Shown one piece after another: positions 18,416 through 32,396 of a stretch of 64,000 bases of DNA. Origin of the DNA: Candidatus Amulumruptor caecigallinarius (GTDB lineage: Bacteria > Bacteroidota > Bacteroidia > Bacteroidales > Muribaculaceae); assembly GCA_023665605.1 (NCBI GenBank), contig JAMPDP010000001.1:767676-831675 (forward strand), in the 5' to 3' direction. The notes beneath the pieces were generated by a model. The model searched no databases and was not told the DNA's origin. It was given only the letters and a program-made list of their open reading frames with translations. Position 1 is the stretch's first letter; each line of letters starts with the position of its first letter. Both the position numbers and the translations under genes were made by a program.

Positions 18416-18422
18416 ATATTGT

Positions 18423-19031
18423 TTATCGTATCATCGTAATCAGAAACACGCACGCGAAGCCGCACACCGCGCCCGCCAGCACCTGCCACAGGTCATGCCG
18501 CTCACGGTACACCCTCGCCGTGCCAACGAGACCGGTCATTAGCACCGCTCCCATCACCCACAGCGTCAGGTCATGCAACCCCAGGCCGTCGGCCTGCAAC
18601 CGGCACAGAAGCCCCACGAGGCCTCCCATGGCGGTCATATGGGCTGAAATCTTCCACCACTTGGTCACCACCACATTGATCACCAGCGCCACAAGTGCCC
18701 CGGCCATAAAGAGCCACAGCCACATCGGCGCGTGCATCTTCATCAGGTAAAACGTGGCGGCAAGGTAGCACACGCAGCTCACCACATAAGGAGCCGTACG
18801 CTCGTCACGCTCATTAAGCGCCACATCGCTCACCACCCCAAGCCGCTGCATCAGCAGGATGCCACCGGCGGGTATCACCGCAGTGATAAAGAATATCACC
18901 CCTATCGTGGCCCATTGCACACCGAGCCCCAGGTAATGCAGCGGTGTCAGAAACATCGCCAGCATAAACCCGTAGGTGGGCACCAGCAGCGGGCTCATCA
19001 CCGTAGATATCAAGTGGAAAAATCTGTTCAT
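18423..19031 (-). CDS. PAP2-like integral membrane protein
   Basis: 202 residues with about six membrane segments. Late in the protein KISAHMTAMGG (a serine-x-histidine pair) and RVYRERHDLWQVLAG (Arg and His with a downstream Gly) match in spacing and character the last two motifs of PAP2 phosphatases. The first motif (KxxxxxxRP) is not obvious, so activity is uncertain. I use the ATG at 19031; a longer frame from 19103 would begin upstream of the promoter element at 19092-19099. Possible role: phospholipid or undecaprenyl phosphate handling. Confidence 0.65.
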   Translation of the reverse strand: MNRFFHLISTVMSPLLVPTYGFMLAMFLTPLHYLGLGVQWATIGVIFFITAVIPAGGILLMQRLGVVSDVALNERDERTAPYVVSCVCYLAATFYLMKMHAPMWLWLFMAGALVALVINVVVTKWWKISAHMTAMGGLVGLLCRLQADGLGLHDLTLWVMGAVLMTGLVGTARVYRERHDLWQVLAGAVCGFACVFLITMIR

Positions 19032-19091
19032 ATCGTCCAAGAGCTTATCGCTGTCACTCTCATAACAATCGCAGGCAGCATACGCCCACCC

Positions 19092-19099
19092 CAAAGTTA
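19092..19099 (-). promoter_or_regulatory. Promoter -7 element for the PAP2-like/purE/ispG run
   Basis: TAACTTTG on the minus strand matches TAnnTTTG. The predicted start site near 19086 leaves a leader of about 55 bases before the ATG at 19031. A -33 element is not clear. Confidence 0.5.
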
Positions 19100-19103
19100 A
19101 CAA

Positions 19104-19616
19104 TTTCCCCCAAATTTAGAGCTTGTTTTTAAACAACCTCCGGTGCAACCTCACCAAAATGATAGACAGAGAGACAAAAATACGCGTTGAATATCATATA
19201 TACCCCGTCAGAGACAACTACAATAAGAACCCGACCCTACATCGCCGTAAACAAAAAGACCCCAACTTAGCTACGCGACAACATGAAGCCCTTGCAAAGC
19301 ATCAACAAGAAGCACTTGCAACGCATCAACAAGAAGGTTGTTGCAATAACCTCCTATGGAGCGTCCGCAGGACGCCGATTTACTCGTAGCCCCGGAAGCC
19401 GTAGCGATAGCGTAGGCATCCGGGGTTAAGGACGACAAAGGCAAGGGGCGTCCGCAGGACGCCGATTTACATCCCCTCTGCTTCTTAACCGATAACGTTC
19501 ACAATGCCGTTTTCATGCAAAAGCTCTATATGCTCATCGTCAAAGCTGACTGTAGCATAACACCTATAAATCTGGGTCTCTTTTGAAATATAACTTCATG
19601 GAAGTTCAAGACGAGG
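19104..19616. other. Intergenic region with repeat and possible gene remnant
   Basis: Contains a partial AGAGCTTGTTT repeat (19118), a short tandem duplication of about 24 bases near 19283-19335 (unit CATCAACAAGAAG...), a REP-like element (19337-19476) and a 36-codon minus-strand frame (19485-19595) that reads like the C-terminal end of a lost gene. No intact gene is seen. Confidence 0.55.
19337..19476. repeat. REP-like composite element, family A, copy 1
   Basis: Two direct copies of the mini-hairpin GCGTCCGCAGGACGC followed by CGATTTAC (near 19361 and 19448) flank a core hairpin that begins GTAGCCCCGGAAGCC and ends GGCATCCGGGG (near 19386-19424). A GTTGTTGCAATAACC stretch borders it on the left. 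Copies 2-4 are near 36.2, 51.3 and 53.5 kb. Confidence 0.85.
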
Positions 19617-20183
19617 TCAATACAAGTAGTTCTGGAATTTTTTGAGGACTTTTTCAAGGTCATCCCACGCCGCCTCAGAATATTCCATGGTGGCTGAAAT
19701 CTTTAAGCTGCCGTTGACAAAATACTGGATATAAATGGTGTGAGGCACGAAGGGCTTGCTCTCAGGCGCCATACAGAGCTTGCTGACCTGAAAGGCTTTG
19801 CGCCTCGTCTTTGAGCTGGAGTCTATAAAAACATATATATCCTTAGCTCTTAGCAACGGCTCCTTGACTTCTTCTTCCTCAAAGCCATATTCCGCCTCCC
19901 TTGATATGTACTTCTCCTTTATATGTTTGCCATTGGATGAATAGTATATTATGATGAGGGAATTGTGTTCCTCCGGATCAATCTTTATTTCAATATGACC
20001 ATTCCCATAGCTTGATGTCGGAGCGCCGTCCGAACCGTCGAAAAGGGAGAAACTGACTCCGTAAAGGTCCACCTGCTTGCCCCCGGACATTAACTTGCCA
20101 TAAGATCCGGTAAGAAAGCCGGCGGAAGCTGTGATGACGCTGAAAAAGAATATGATGGCTACAATGAGACGTCTTTGATACAT
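19617..20183 (-). CDS. Hypothetical exported protein
   Basis: 188 residues. I do not recognise the family. The first ~22 residues (MYQRRLIVAIIFFFSVITAS) form a signal peptide, and the rest is rich in beta-strand-like and charged segments with no lipobox and a single later cysteine. Codon use is less GC-rich than that of the core genes around it, which suggests acquired DNA. A strong promoter lies 38 bases upstream, so the gene is probably expressed alone. Confidence 0.6.
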   Translation of the reverse strand: MYQRRLIVAIIFFFSVITASAGFLTGSYGKLMSGGKQVDLYGVSFSLFDGSDGAPTSSYGNGHIEIKIDPEEHNSLIIIYYSSNGKHIKEKYISREAEYGFEEEEVKEPLLRAKDIYVFIDSSSKTRRKAFQVSKLCMAPESKPFVPHTIYIQYFVNGSLKISATMEYSEAAWDDLEKVLKKFQNYLY

Positions 20184-20220
20184 GGTATTGTTAATGAATG
20201 TGACTCTGACTTGGAATATA

Positions 20221-20252
20221 CAAATTTAAACTTATTTATTAACAATCGCAAA
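20221..20252 (-). promoter_or_regulatory. Consensus promoter of the hypothetical exported gene
   Basis: On the minus strand, TTTG (20249-20252), exactly 20 bases, then TAAATTTG (20221-20228). This is a full match to the Bacteroidota -33/-7 consensus. Confidence 0.75.
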
Positions 20253-20353
20253 TAAGAGACCGAGGCCTCCGCATCAATCCCGCAGGCCATCTTCACAGCC
20301 TCCCACGCTCCCCACGCTCCCGGAGATCCCCGATTTATCCCCCCTATAAATAG

Positions 20354-20401
20354 CGCCGCCGGAGGCGCTGCCTGACTGTCAGGAAAGCGCCCCCGGCGGG
20401 G
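20354..20401. repeat. GC-rich hairpin repeat, family D copy 1 (terminator-like)
   Basis: A stem of 13 positions with one mismatch (20356-20368 with 20387-20399; CCGCCGGAGGCGC) encloses a second hairpin CCTGACTGTCAGG. A T-run (GTTTTATAT) follows on the plus side. It may end fic transcription. A near-identical copy in the same orientation lies beyond the other end of fic at 21925-21968. Confidence 0.75.
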
Positions 20402-20494
20402 TTTTATATATCACTCAAAGGTGTGGTTCAGCTTACTACCCGTGTGCACTCGGATTTATGTCACATCGTGTCATAATGCACTTGGTGCCACTTA

Positions 20495-21778
20495 TCATCC
20501 CTCAGGCATAAGTAGATACGCAAAGTGCTTGTAAGCCAACTCTTCACACGTCAATTCCCCCATTTCGAGCCGCTGCGCATCAATGGCACTGAGCTTGTCA
20601 CGCACGGTTTTGTCCTGATAGGTAGCGATAATGAAGTCTCCATTTTGCGCCTTCTCAATGTGAATATTGCTGAATGACATATCCCGCGCTTCTCGCTTGG
20701 TATAGATGATCGAATATGCCACATCGCGCACACGCCCGGGATGAGCCTCCAGAATGCCCTCCTTTACCAGTGCCTCAATATCTCTATGTGCCGTATCTCG
20801 TGACACTCCTGCAATCTTCTGCCAGTTTTTAGCAGTTAGCTTTGCGTCGTATCCGTCAAGATACTTGTTCAGCACAAGCCGCTGACGCTCACTGACGGGA
20901 GTTTGAGCATGGGTGGCCCAGAAGGTCGCCTTCTGCAACACCATCGACAGCAGTGATTCGGAGTCTTCTATTGCAGCAATGAAGGCTGAGACATACCATT
21001 CGAGCCACTCTGTGACATCGCCGTCTCCACGCTGTGTTCGCTCAAGCTGATCATAGTATCGCTTCTTGTCTTTGAGAATCTGGTGACTCAGACTGTAGTA
21101 ACGCAGTGAGGTGTCACTCAAACCGGCGAGAATCATATCTGATAAGGCACGCGCCATACGCCCGTTACCGTCATCAAACGGATGGATACTCACAAACCAT
21201 AGATGCGCTATCGCAGACTTAACAATCAGCGAAGGCTCATCATTGCCGTTGACCCAATCGATAAACCGAATCATCTCAGCCTCCACTCTCTCTGGTGAAG
21301 GCGCGCGATAATGGACACGCTCTCGGCCAAACGCACCCGATACAACTGTCATTTCCGACATCCTGTAATCTGCCACTCTAATATCCTTGCGAGTTGGGAA
21401 CAATGCTCGGTGCCACTGGCAAAGACGGTGCTTGGTAAGTGCAGTCCCCCGACTTCCGGTTGCATCAAGCATCATCTCTACAACGCCTTCGACATAGTGG
21501 GTCTCATCGGGACGGTATTCATCCAGTGTCATTCCGAGCCTCAGGGCTATTGAACTGCGCACTTGTGCCGTGTCAAGCCGGTGTCCCTCTATCTCTGAAG
21601 ATGACACTATGTCATTGGTCAAAGCCTCCACGGCTGCCGCCAACCTACTGTCAAAACCTAACATCGCCAGCCGCCCAGCAAGATAGCCCAGCGAATGAAC
21701 AGCCCGCAAATCAAGCTCTGCTATGCGCTTGCCATCCCACCGAAATGACGGCCAATCTGGCCTTTCATGTATAAACAT
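20495..21778 (-). CDS. Fic family AMP-transferase-like protein with N-terminal inhibitory motif and C-terminal winged helix
   Basis: 427 residues. The catalytic motif HPFDDGNGR (H199 to R207) is complete. SSEIEG (residues 60-65) fits the inhibitory [ST]xxxE[GN] helix located N-terminal to the Fic core, which makes this a class II Fic. Residues ~290-375 look like a winged helix-turn-helix (LTAKNWQKIAGVSRDTAHRDIEALVKEGIL). Fic enzymes usually transfer AMP to a hydroxyl side chain of a target protein. The target is unknown. The helix-turn-helix and the palindrome over its own promoter (21809-21851) suggest self-regulation. Direct repeats flank the gene. Confidence 0.92.
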   Translation of the reverse strand: MFIHERPDWPSFRWDGKRIAELDLRAVHSLGYLAGRLAMLGFDSRLAAAVEALTNDIVSSSEIEGHRLDTAQVRSSIALRLGMTLDEYRPDETHYVEGVVEMMLDATGSRGTALTKHRLCQWHRALFPTRKDIRVADYRMSEMTVVSGAFGRERVHYRAPSPERVEAEMIRFIDWVNGNDEPSLIVKSAIAHLWFVSIHPFDDGNGRMARALSDMILAGLSDTSLRYYSLSHQILKDKKRYYDQLERTQRGDGDVTEWLEWYVSAFIAAIEDSESLLSMVLQKATFWATHAQTPVSERQRLVLNKYLDGYDAKLTAKNWQKIAGVSRDTAHRDIEALVKEGILEAHPGRVRDVAYSIIYTKREARDMSFSNIHIEKAQNGDFIIATYQDKTVRDKLSAIDAQRLEMGELTCEELAYKHFAYLLMPEG

Positions 21779-21797
21779 ATAAGTTTTCTTTCTTCTG

Positions 21798-21829
21798 CAA
21801 ATATAGCAATGCGTCTAATAACACGCAAA
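21798..21829 (-). promoter_or_regulatory. Consensus promoter of fic
   Basis: On the minus strand, TTTG at 21826-21829, exactly 20 bases, then TATATTTG at 21798-21805. The predicted start site lies about 15 bases upstream of the ATG at 21778, so the leader is very short. Confidence 0.75.
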
Positions 21830-21851
21830 TTTTGCGTGTTATTAGACGCAT
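21809..21851. promoter_or_regulatory. Perfect 21-bp inverted repeat overlapping the fic promoter (putative operator)
   Basis: Arms 21809-21829 and 21831-21851 are exact inverted copies around a single T. Each arm contains GCGTCTAATAACACGC. The left arm covers the -33 TTTG and most of the promoter spacer, so a bound protein would block RNA polymerase. The Fic winged helix is the obvious candidate ligand. Confidence 0.75.
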
Positions 21852-21924
21852 CCCTTCGTAACAGACATAGTAAAATTCAAAACAATTTCTCATGGAACTC
21901 AAACCAACCATCCCTCAAAAACAC

Positions 21925-21968
21925 CCCGCCGGAGGCGCAGCCTGACTGTCAGGCAAGCACCCCCGGCG
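21925..21968 (-). terminator. GC-rich hairpin repeat, family D copy 2; probable rpoC operon terminator
   Basis: Same design as 20354-20401: outer stem CCGCCGGAGGCGC with the right arm at 21956-21968, and an inner CCTGACTGTCAGG hairpin. On the minus strand it is followed by GGTGTTTTTGAGG, which suits termination of transcripts coming from rpoC. Confidence 0.6.
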
Positions 21969-21980
21969 GAGTCATTTATG

Positions 21981-22010
21981 GCTGCGGGGCGAGCTTCAGC
22001 CCGCCCCGCA
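21981..22010. terminator. Strong GC hairpin downstream of rpoC
   Basis: A perfect 10-bp stem (CTGCGGGGCG at 21981-21990 with 22001-22010) with a 10-base loop AGCTTCAGCC. There is no T-run of its own. A weaker relative (GGGGGAGCTTCAGCTCACC) lies just to the right. Together with the family D hairpin it makes a tandem structure at the operon end. Confidence 0.5.
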
Positions 22011-22064
22011 GATGGGGTTATTTGTCACTGCGGGGGAGCTTCAGCTCACCCTCACAGGTGTTGG

Positions 22065-26387
<4,323 letters not shown>

Positions 26388-26502
26388 ATTTCGTTAAAGT
26401 TCTGTTGTTGGGGAGAGAGATATTGTATTGAGGGTGAAATCAGAGAACGTCAAGCACGGGGACTGCGGAGGCTGCCCGGCGGGCAGCCTCCCGCCCTCAT
26501 TG

Positions 26503-29500
26503 TCAGTTCTCCAGGTTGATGCTCAGGCCGAGACCGCGGAGCTCGTGCAGAAGCACGTTGAGGCTCTCGGGGATGCCGGCCGGCGGCATCGGGTCACCCT
26601 TGACGATGGCTTCGTATGCCTTGGAACGTCCGGTGACGTCGTCACTCTTGATGGTAAGGATCTCCTGCAGGATGTGGCTGGCGCCGAAGGCCTCCAGCGC
26701 CCAAACCTCCATCTCACCGAAGCGCTGGCCACCGAACTGCGCCTTACCGCCCAGCGGCTGCTGGGTGATCAGCGAGTACGGGCCGATGGAGCGAGCATGC
26801 ATCTTATCCTCTACCATGTGGCCGAGCTTGAGCATATAGATCACGCCCACCGTGGCAGGCTGGTCAAAGCGCTCGCCGGTGCCGCCGTCATAGAGGTAGG
26901 TCTTGCCGTAGCGCGGCAGACCGGCCTTGTCGGTCCAGGCGTTGAGGTCGTCCATGGTGGCGCCGTCAAAGATGGGCGTGGCAAACTTCTCGCCCAGCTC
27001 GCGGCCGGCCCAGCCAAGCACGGTCTCGAAGATCTGACCCAGGTTCATTCGCGAAGGCACACCCAGAGGGTTCAGCACGATGTCAACGGGAGTGCCGTCA
27101 GCCAGGAACGGCATATCCTCCTGGCGCACGATGCGGCTCACGATACCCTTGTTACCGTGACGGCCGGCCATCTTGTCGCCCACGGAGATCTTGCGCTTCT
27201 TGGCCACGTACACCTTGGCCATCTGCATGATGCCGGTGGGCAGCTCGTCGCCAATCTGGATGTCAAACTTCTTGCGCCGCATCTCGGCGTCAATCTCCTT
27301 GCTCTTGCGCAGGTAGTTGACGATGGTGGCGCGAATCAGGTCATTCTTATGGCTGTCGGTGGTCCAGTTGCTCAGGTTCACCGTGTCAAAGTCTATCTCG
27401 CGCAGCGTCGAAGCGGCAAACTTCACTCCCTTGGGGATGATGTCGGAGCCCAGATAGTCCTTCACGCCCTGGCTTGTGCGGCCCGAGGTGAGGGTCATCA
27501 GCTTGCTCACAAGCAGCTCCTTGAGCTCATCCTGCTTCTTCTCATACTCCTCGTCGATGAGAGGGAGCTGAGCATTGGCGCTCTTGCTCTTCTTCTTCTT
27601 GGCGGCGCGTGAGAACAGGTCGGTGCCAATCACCACGCCCTTCAGTGAGGGTGAAGCCTTGAGCGAAGCATCCTTCACATCACCGGCCTTGTCGCCGAAG
27701 ATGGCGCGGAGCAGCTTCTCCTCGGGAGTGGGGTCGCTCTCGCCCTTAGGGGTAATCTTACCGATCATGATGTCGCCCGGCACCACATGGGCACCTACGC
27801 GGATTATGCCGCGCTCGTCGAGGTCCTTCGTGGCATCCTCGCTCACGTTGGGGATGTCGCTGGTGAGCTCCTCCATGCCGCGCTTGGTCTCGCGCACCTC
27901 CAGGGTGTACTCGTCCACATGCACGGAGGTGAGGATGTCCTCGCGCACCACGCGCTCGTTGAGCACGATGGCGTCCTCATAGTTGTAACCCTTCCAGGGC
28001 ATGAAAGCCACCTTGAGGTTGCGGCCAAGGGCGAGCTCGCCATTCTCGGTGGCGTAGCCCTCGGTGAGGATGTCTCCCTTGCTCACGCGCTGCCCCTTGG
28101 AGCAGATCGGGCGCAGGTCTATGGTAGTGCTCTGGTTGGTCTTGCGGAACTTCGGCAGATGGTATACCTTCAGCGCGTCCTCGAAGGCCACGAACTCCTC
28201 ATCCTCGGTGCGGTCATAGCGGATGCGGATCTCGCTGGCATCGACAAACTCGATGACACCGTCACCCTCAGCCATAATCTGAGTGCGGGAGTCGCGGATG
28301 AGCTGACCCTCCAGACCGGTGCCCACGATGGGGCTCTCGCTGCGCAGCAGCGGTACGGCCTGACGCATCATGTTGGAACCCATCAGAGCACGGTTGGCAT
28401 CGTCATGCTCCAGGAAGGGAATCAGCGATGCAGCGATGGAGGCTATCTGTGTCGGCGACACATCCATCAGCTGAATCTCTGTGGGGGGCACCACGGGGAA
28501 GTCGGCATCAAGACGGGCCTTCACGCGGTCGCGTACAAAGGTGCCGTCGGCGTTGAGCGGAGCGTTGCCCTGCGCGATGGTCTTGCCCTCCTCAACCTCG
28601 GCGGTGAGGTAGACTACCTCGTCGTTGTTGAGGTTGACCTTAGCATCCTTCACCTCGCGGTACGGAGTTTCGATGAAGCCCAGGTCATTAATCTTGGCAT
28701 ACACGCACAGCGACGAAATCAGACCGATGTTCGGGCCCTCAGGGGTCTCAATCGGGCAGAGGCGACCGTAGTGGGTATAGTGCACGTCACGCACCTCGAA
28801 GCCGGCACGCTCGCGGGTCAGACCGCCGGGGCCCAGGGCGCTCAGACGGCGCTTGTGGGTGATCTCGGCCAGAGGATTGGTCTGGTCCATGAACTGCGAC
28901 AGCTGGTTGGTGCCGAAGAACGTGTTGATGACGCTCGATATGGTCTTGGCGTTAATCAGGTCGATGGGGGTGAACACCTCATTGTCCCTGACGTTCATGC
29001 GCTCGCGGATGGTGCGGCTCATGCGCGCCAAGCCGTTGGCAAACTGGGTGTAGAGCTGCTCGCCCACCGTGCGTACACGGCGGTTGCTCAGGTGGTCGAT
29101 GTCGTCGACATCAGCCTTGGAGTTGATCAGCTCAATCAGGTGCTTGATGATTGACACGATGTCGTCACGCGTGAGCACCTTCACATCCATCGGGGTGTCG
29201 AGGCCCAGCTTCTTGTTGATGCGGTAGCGGCCCACTTCACCCAGGTCATAGCGCTTCTCCGAGAAGAACAGGTTGGTGATCACCTCGCGGGCGCTCGCCT
29301 CGTCCGGTGGCTCGGCGTTGCGCAGCTGCCGGTAGATGTATGTGATGGCCTCGGCCTCGTTGTTGTTGGAGTCCTTGGCCAGTGTGTTGAATATGATGGA
29401 GTAGTCAGTAGAGCCCTCGTCATCCTTGTGCAGAAGGATGCTCTTGGCCCCTGACTCTATGATTTCCTTGATGTTGTCCTCGTCAAGCACGCTCTCGCGG

Positions 29501-30315
29501 TCAAGCACTATCATGGAGCGGCGGTTGGAGATTACCTCGCCGGTCTCGCTGTCCACGAAGTCCTCCACCCACTCCTTGGTGACGCGGGCGGCGAGCTTGC
29601 GGCCGATGGCCTTCTTGAGGTTGGTCTGGTTGACCTTCACCTCCTCGGCGATGCCGAACTTCTCGATGATGTCCTTGTCCGTCTCCAGGCCGATGGCACG
29701 CAGAAGAGTAGTCACGGGGAGCTTCTTCTTGCGGTCGATGTAGGCGTACATGACATTGTTGATGTCAGTGGCAAACTCTATCCATGAGCCGCGGAACGGG
29801 ATGATACGCGCCGAGTAGAGCTTCGTGCCGTTGGCATGGGTGCTCTGGCCGAAGAACACGCCCGGTGAGCGATGAAGCTGCGACACGACGACGCGCTCGG
29901 CACCGTTGATCACAAACGTACCCTTGTCGGTCATGTAAGGGATCGGGCCCAGGTACACATCCTGTATCACGGTGGCAAAGTCCTCGTGGTCAGGGTCGGT
30001 GCAGTAGAGCTTGAGCTTGGCCTTCAGCGGCACACTGTATGTGAGGCCGCGTTCGAGGCACTCCTCGATGGTGTAGCGCGGAGGGTCGATGTAGTAATCG
30101 AGAAACTCGAGCACGAAGTTGTTGCGAGTGTCGGCTATGGGGAAGTTCTCGGCGAACACCTTGTACAGCCCCTCATTGTTTCGTTTTTCGGGAGGAGTGT
30201 CGAGCTGCAGGAAGTCCTGAAACGACTTCAGCTGCACCTCCAGAAAGTCGGGATAAGGGAGAGGGTTCTTAACCGACGCGAAGTTTACACGGGGTTTATC
30301 TAATTGAGCTGACAT
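26503..30315 (-). CDS. rpoB: DNA-directed RNA polymerase subunit beta
   Basis: 1270 residues. The rifampicin-binding region has [46 protein letters not shown] in recognisable pieces (e.g. [18 protein letters not shown]). Later conserved parts include GKITPKGE, the [12 protein letters not shown] loop and the C-terminal [11 protein letters not shown]. The rifampicin pocket shows the sensitive-type residues (Gln, Asp, His, Arg, Ser in the usual places) as far as can be judged by eye. It follows rplL after a 328-base gap with an attenuator-like hairpin. Confidence 0.99.
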   Translation of the reverse strand: MSAQLDKPRVNFASVKNPLPYPDFLEVQLKSFQDFLQLDTPPEKRNNEGLYKVFAENFPIADTRNNFVLEFLDYYIDPPRYTIEECLERGLTYSVPLKAKLKLYCTDPDHEDFATVIQDVYLGPIPYMTDKGTFVINGAERVVVSQLHRSPGVFFGQSTHANGTKLYSARIIPFRGSWIEFATDINNVMYAYIDRKKKLPVTTLLRAIGLETDKDIIEKFGIAEEVKVNQTNLKKAIGRKLAARVTKEWVEDFVDSETGEVISNRRSMIVLDRESVLDEDNIKEIIESGAKSILLHKDDEGSTDYSIIFNTLAKDSNNNEAEAITYIYRQLRNAEPPDEASAREVITNLFFSEKRYDLGEVGRYRINKKLGLDTPMDVKVLTRDDIVSIIKHLIELINSKADVDDIDHLSNRRVRTVGEQLYTQFANGLARMSRTIRERMNVRDNEVFTPIDLINAKTISSVINTFFGTNQLSQFMDQTNPLAEITHKRRLSALGPGGLTRERAGFEVRDVHYTHYGRLCPIETPEGPNIGLISSLCVYAKINDLGFIETPYREVKDAKVNLNNDEVVYLTAEVEEGKTIAQGNAPLNADGTFVRDRVKARLDADFPVVPPTEIQLMDVSPTQIASIAASLIPFLEHDDANRALMGSNMMRQAVPLLRSESPIVGTGLEGQLIRDSRTQIMAEGDGVIEFVDASEIRIRYDRTEDEEFVAFEDALKVYHLPKFRKTNQSTTIDLRPICSKGQRVSKGDILTEGYATENGELALGRNLKVAFMPWKGYNYEDAIVLNERVVREDILTSVHVDEYTLEVRETKRGMEELTSDIPNVSEDATKDLDERGIIRVGAHVVPGDIMIGKITPKGESDPTPEEKLLRAIFGDKAGDVKDASLKASPSLKGVVIGTDLFSRAAKKKKSKSANAQLPLIDEEYEKKQDELKELLVSKLMTLTSGRTSQGVKDYLGSDIIPKGVKFAASTLREIDFDTVNLSNWTTDSHKNDLIRATIVNYLRKSKEIDAEMRRKKFDIQIGDELPTGIMQMAKVYVAKKRKISVGDKMAGRHGNKGIVSRIVRQEDMPFLADGTPVDIVLNPLGVPSRMNLGQIFETVLGWAGRELGEKFATPIFDGATMDDLNAWTDKAGLPRYGKTYLYDGGTGERFDQPATVGVIYMLKLGHMVEDKMHARSIGPYSLITQQPLGGKAQFGGQRFGEMEVWALEAFGASHILQEILTIKSDDVTGRSKAYEAIVKGDPMPPAGIPESLNVLLHELRGLGLSINLEN

Positions 30316-30643
30316 CTAAAGGTGGATGTGGAGGTTACGTGGTGGCATGAGGGCCTCGCTCAGAGGGTGCCTCTTGTTCATATATCTGTCGGGCGGGTGG
30401 CCCGGGCTCAGTGTGATGGGTTATGTGACATCCGGCCTCGGGCCGGTCTCTGAAGGAGTTGGTTCACTGAAAGGGGTTCGTTGGGGCGATACATGGCCGC
30501 CGCGGCCTCCGGGTTGGTTGGGAAATGGGGGGAGGGAACTTTCACAGGGCCTTGCGGCACCTGCTGACGTGCGTAATGACACGAAAGGCTAAGAAACCCC
30601 CATATAGGGGTTTCTTAACCTAATGACCTGAGAGTCAGATGTC
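30316..30643. other. rplL-rpoB intergenic leader
   Basis: A 328-base untranslated stretch inside the ribosomal protein/RNA polymerase operon. It holds the strong hairpin 30589-30618 next to rplL and a CCGGCCTCGGGCCGG dyad near 30431. In E. coli the same gap holds an attenuator and a processing site; a comparable role here is inferred. Confidence 0.55.
30589..30618 (-). terminator. Attenuator-like hairpin after rplL
   Basis: TAAGAAACCCC (30590-30600) pairs with GGGGTTTCTTA (30607-30617) around CATATA. The stem lies 26 bases past the rplL stop and its lower part is A/U-rich. It could partly end transcription so that fewer transcripts reach rpoBC than rplJL, or mark an RNase site. Confidence 0.6.
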
Positions 30644-31018
30644 TTACTTAAGCTCTACCTCAGCGCCGGCCTCCTCGAGCTGCTTCTTGAGGCCCTCGGC
30701 ATCAGCCTTGGCTACGCCCTCCTTGAGGACGCTGGGTGCGCCGTCAACCATCTCCTTAGCCTCCTTCAGGCCAAGGCCGGTGAGCTCCTTCACGAGCTTG
30801 ACAACGGCGAGCTTGCTTGCGCCGGCGCTCTTGAGCACTACGTCGAATGAGGTCTTCTCCTCAGCAGCGGGTGCACCGGCAGCGGGACCGGCAGCTACGG
30901 CTACTGCGGCAGCAGCGGGCTCGATGCCATACTCGTCCTTGAGGATCTGGGCGAGTTCGTTAACTTCCTTTACGGTGAGGTTTACAAGCTGGTCTGCAAA
31001 TGCTTTGAGATCTGCCAT
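30644..31018 (-). CDS. rplL: 50S ribosomal protein L7/L12
   Basis: 124 residues, standard length. The N-terminal dimer helices are followed by an Ala/Gly hinge ([19 protein letters not shown]) and the C-terminal factor-binding domain with [20 protein letters not shown] and [16 protein letters not shown]7/L12 forms the ribosomal stalk that recruits translation factors. It is 104 bases downstream of rplJ in the usual order. Confidence 0.99.
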   Translation of the reverse strand: MADLKAFADQLVNLTVKEVNELAQILKDEYGIEPAAAAVAVAAGPAAGAPAAEEKTSFDVVLKSAGASKLAVVKLVKELTGLGLKEAKEMVDGAPSVLKEGVAKADAEGLKKQLEEAGAEVELK

Positions 31019-31122
31019 GATTGTATGGTTTTAAGTGTTGTTGTTGTTGTGATTGGATAATGGGATTGGATGCGAGGGGAGAGGCATGTGCGGCGCCGCC
31101 TGAGGTTCAGGCGGCCGGCGTG

Positions 31123-31647
31123 TCAACCCTCCTTTTTCGAGAGGGTCTCGAGGATGCCGTGGAGCTTGGTGCCGCCGGAGGTGAGCGCCGATACGACGTT
31201 CTTGGCAGGCGACTGCAGCAGTGCCACAACATCGGCGATGAGCTCGTTCTTGCTCTTGATGGCAGCAAGGTTGTCGAGCTGGTCGGCACCGACATATACG
31301 GTCTCCTCGACGTAGGCAGCCTTCAGCTTGGGCAGGGCGTCATCCTTCTTGATGAAGTCCTTGAGCAGCTTCGCGGGAGCATTGCCCACGTTGGCGCACA
31401 TCAGTGAGGTGGACTCCTTCAGAGCACCGTAGAGCTCGGAGTAGTCACCCTCCATCTCCTCGAGGGCCTTGTGGAGAAGCTTGTTCTTCACCACCATCAG
31501 CTTGATGTCGGCCTTGGCGCATGCACGGCGCAGGGCTGTCGTCTTCTCGGCGTCCAGTCCGGCCGTCTCCACCAGGTAGAAGCAGGAGTAACCGGCAATG
31601 GTCTCCTTAATCTTCTCGATGATTATGCCTTTATCTTCCTTTTTCAT
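31123..31647 (-). CDS. rplJ: 50S ribosomal protein L10
   Basis: 174 residues. The N-terminal domain (MKKEDKGIIIEKIKETIAGY, then LDAEKTTALRRACAKADI) and the central KNKLLHKAL are typical of L10, which anchors L7/L12 dimers to 23S rRNA through its C-terminal helix. In many bacteria L10 bound to L12 represses its own mRNA leader; the 28-base gap to rplA leaves little room for that here. Confidence 0.98.
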   Translation of the reverse strand: MKKEDKGIIIEKIKETIAGYSCFYLVETAGLDAEKTTALRRACAKADIKLMVVKNKLLHKALEEMEGDYSELYGALKESTSLMCANVGNAPAKLLKDFIKKDDALPKLKAAYVEETVYVGADQLDNLAAIKSKNELIADVVALLQSPAKNVVSALTSGGTKLHGILETLSKKEG

Positions 31648-31675
31648 TAGTGATGCTTGTTAAGGGTTACTGGGC

Positions 31676-32371
31676 TTATTCGTCGACGCTCTTGGTGTCA
31701 ACCTTGATGCCCGGGCTCATCGTGGACGAAAGATAAACGCTCTTGATGTAGGTGCCTTTGGCGGCAGAGGGCTTCAGCTTGATCAGCGTGTTGACAAACT
31801 CGCGGGCATTGTCCTTGATCTGCTCGGGGGTGAAGCTCACCTTGCCGATGGAGCTGTGGACGATACCGTTCTTGTCAACCTTGAAGTCAATCTTACCCTT
31901 CTTGACCTCCTCGACAGCCTTGGCAACGTCAACGGTCACTGTGCCGCTCTTGGGGTTAGGCATCAGGCCACGCGGACCGAGTACACGGCCCAGGGCACCG
32001 ATCTTACCCATGATAGCGGGCTGGGTGATGATAACGTCAACATCGGTCCAACCACCCTTGATCTTGTTGATGTACTCGTCAAGACCAACGTAGTCAGCGC
32101 CGGCAGCCTTGGCGGCAGCCTCGGCATCGGGGTTGCAGAGCACCAGCACACGTACCTGCTTGCCGGTGCCGTGAGGCAGGGTAACGACGCCACGCACCAT
32201 CTGGTTGGCCTTGCGGGGGTCAACACCCAGGCGCACGTCGATGTCAACGCTGGCATCGAAGTTAGCGTAGTTAACCTCCTTCACCAGGGAGGAAGCGTCA
32301 GCGAGAGTGTAAGCCTTACCTGCTTCAATCTTCTCGGCAGCAAGCTTCTGTTTCTTAGTAAGTTTAGCCAT
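31676..32371 (-). CDS. rplA: 50S ribosomal protein L1
   Basis: 231 residues, standard length. It contains [21 protein letters not shown] in pieces, [12 protein letters not shown], and the signature [21 protein letters not shown] segment. L1 binds 23S rRNA at the stalk near the E site and commonly represses the rplKA message. It lies 25 bases after rplK. Confidence 0.99.
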   Translation of the reverse strand: MAKLTKKQKLAAEKIEAGKAYTLADASSLVKEVNYANFDASVDIDVRLGVDPRKANQMVRGVVTLPHGTGKQVRVLVLCNPDAEAAAKAAGADYVGLDEYINKIKGGWTDVDVIITQPAIMGKIGALGRVLGPRGLMPNPKSGTVTVDVAKAVEEVKKGKIDFKVDKNGIVHSSIGKVSFTPEQIKDNAREFVNTLIKLKPSAAKGTYIKSVYLSSTMSPGIKVDTKSVDE

Positions 32372-32396
32372 GATTGGGTTGAAGTGTTACAGGGGG

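Larger units (their letters stand above)
20184..20494. other. Intergenic region: promoter and repeated hairpin
   Basis: This 311-base gap contains the promoter of the hypothetical exported gene (20221-20252) and the GC-rich hairpin repeat at 20354-20401. I see nothing else. Confidence 0.6.

Noticed and set aside
19123..19389. An 88-codon frame running into the REP-like element
   Set aside because: Charged low-complexity sequence produced by a tandem duplication and the repeat; no family resemblance.
27787..29154. A 455-codon plus-strand open frame inside rpoB
   Set aside because: Antisense of a highly conserved gene; composition (Leu, Gly, Val, His) is that of a shadow frame.
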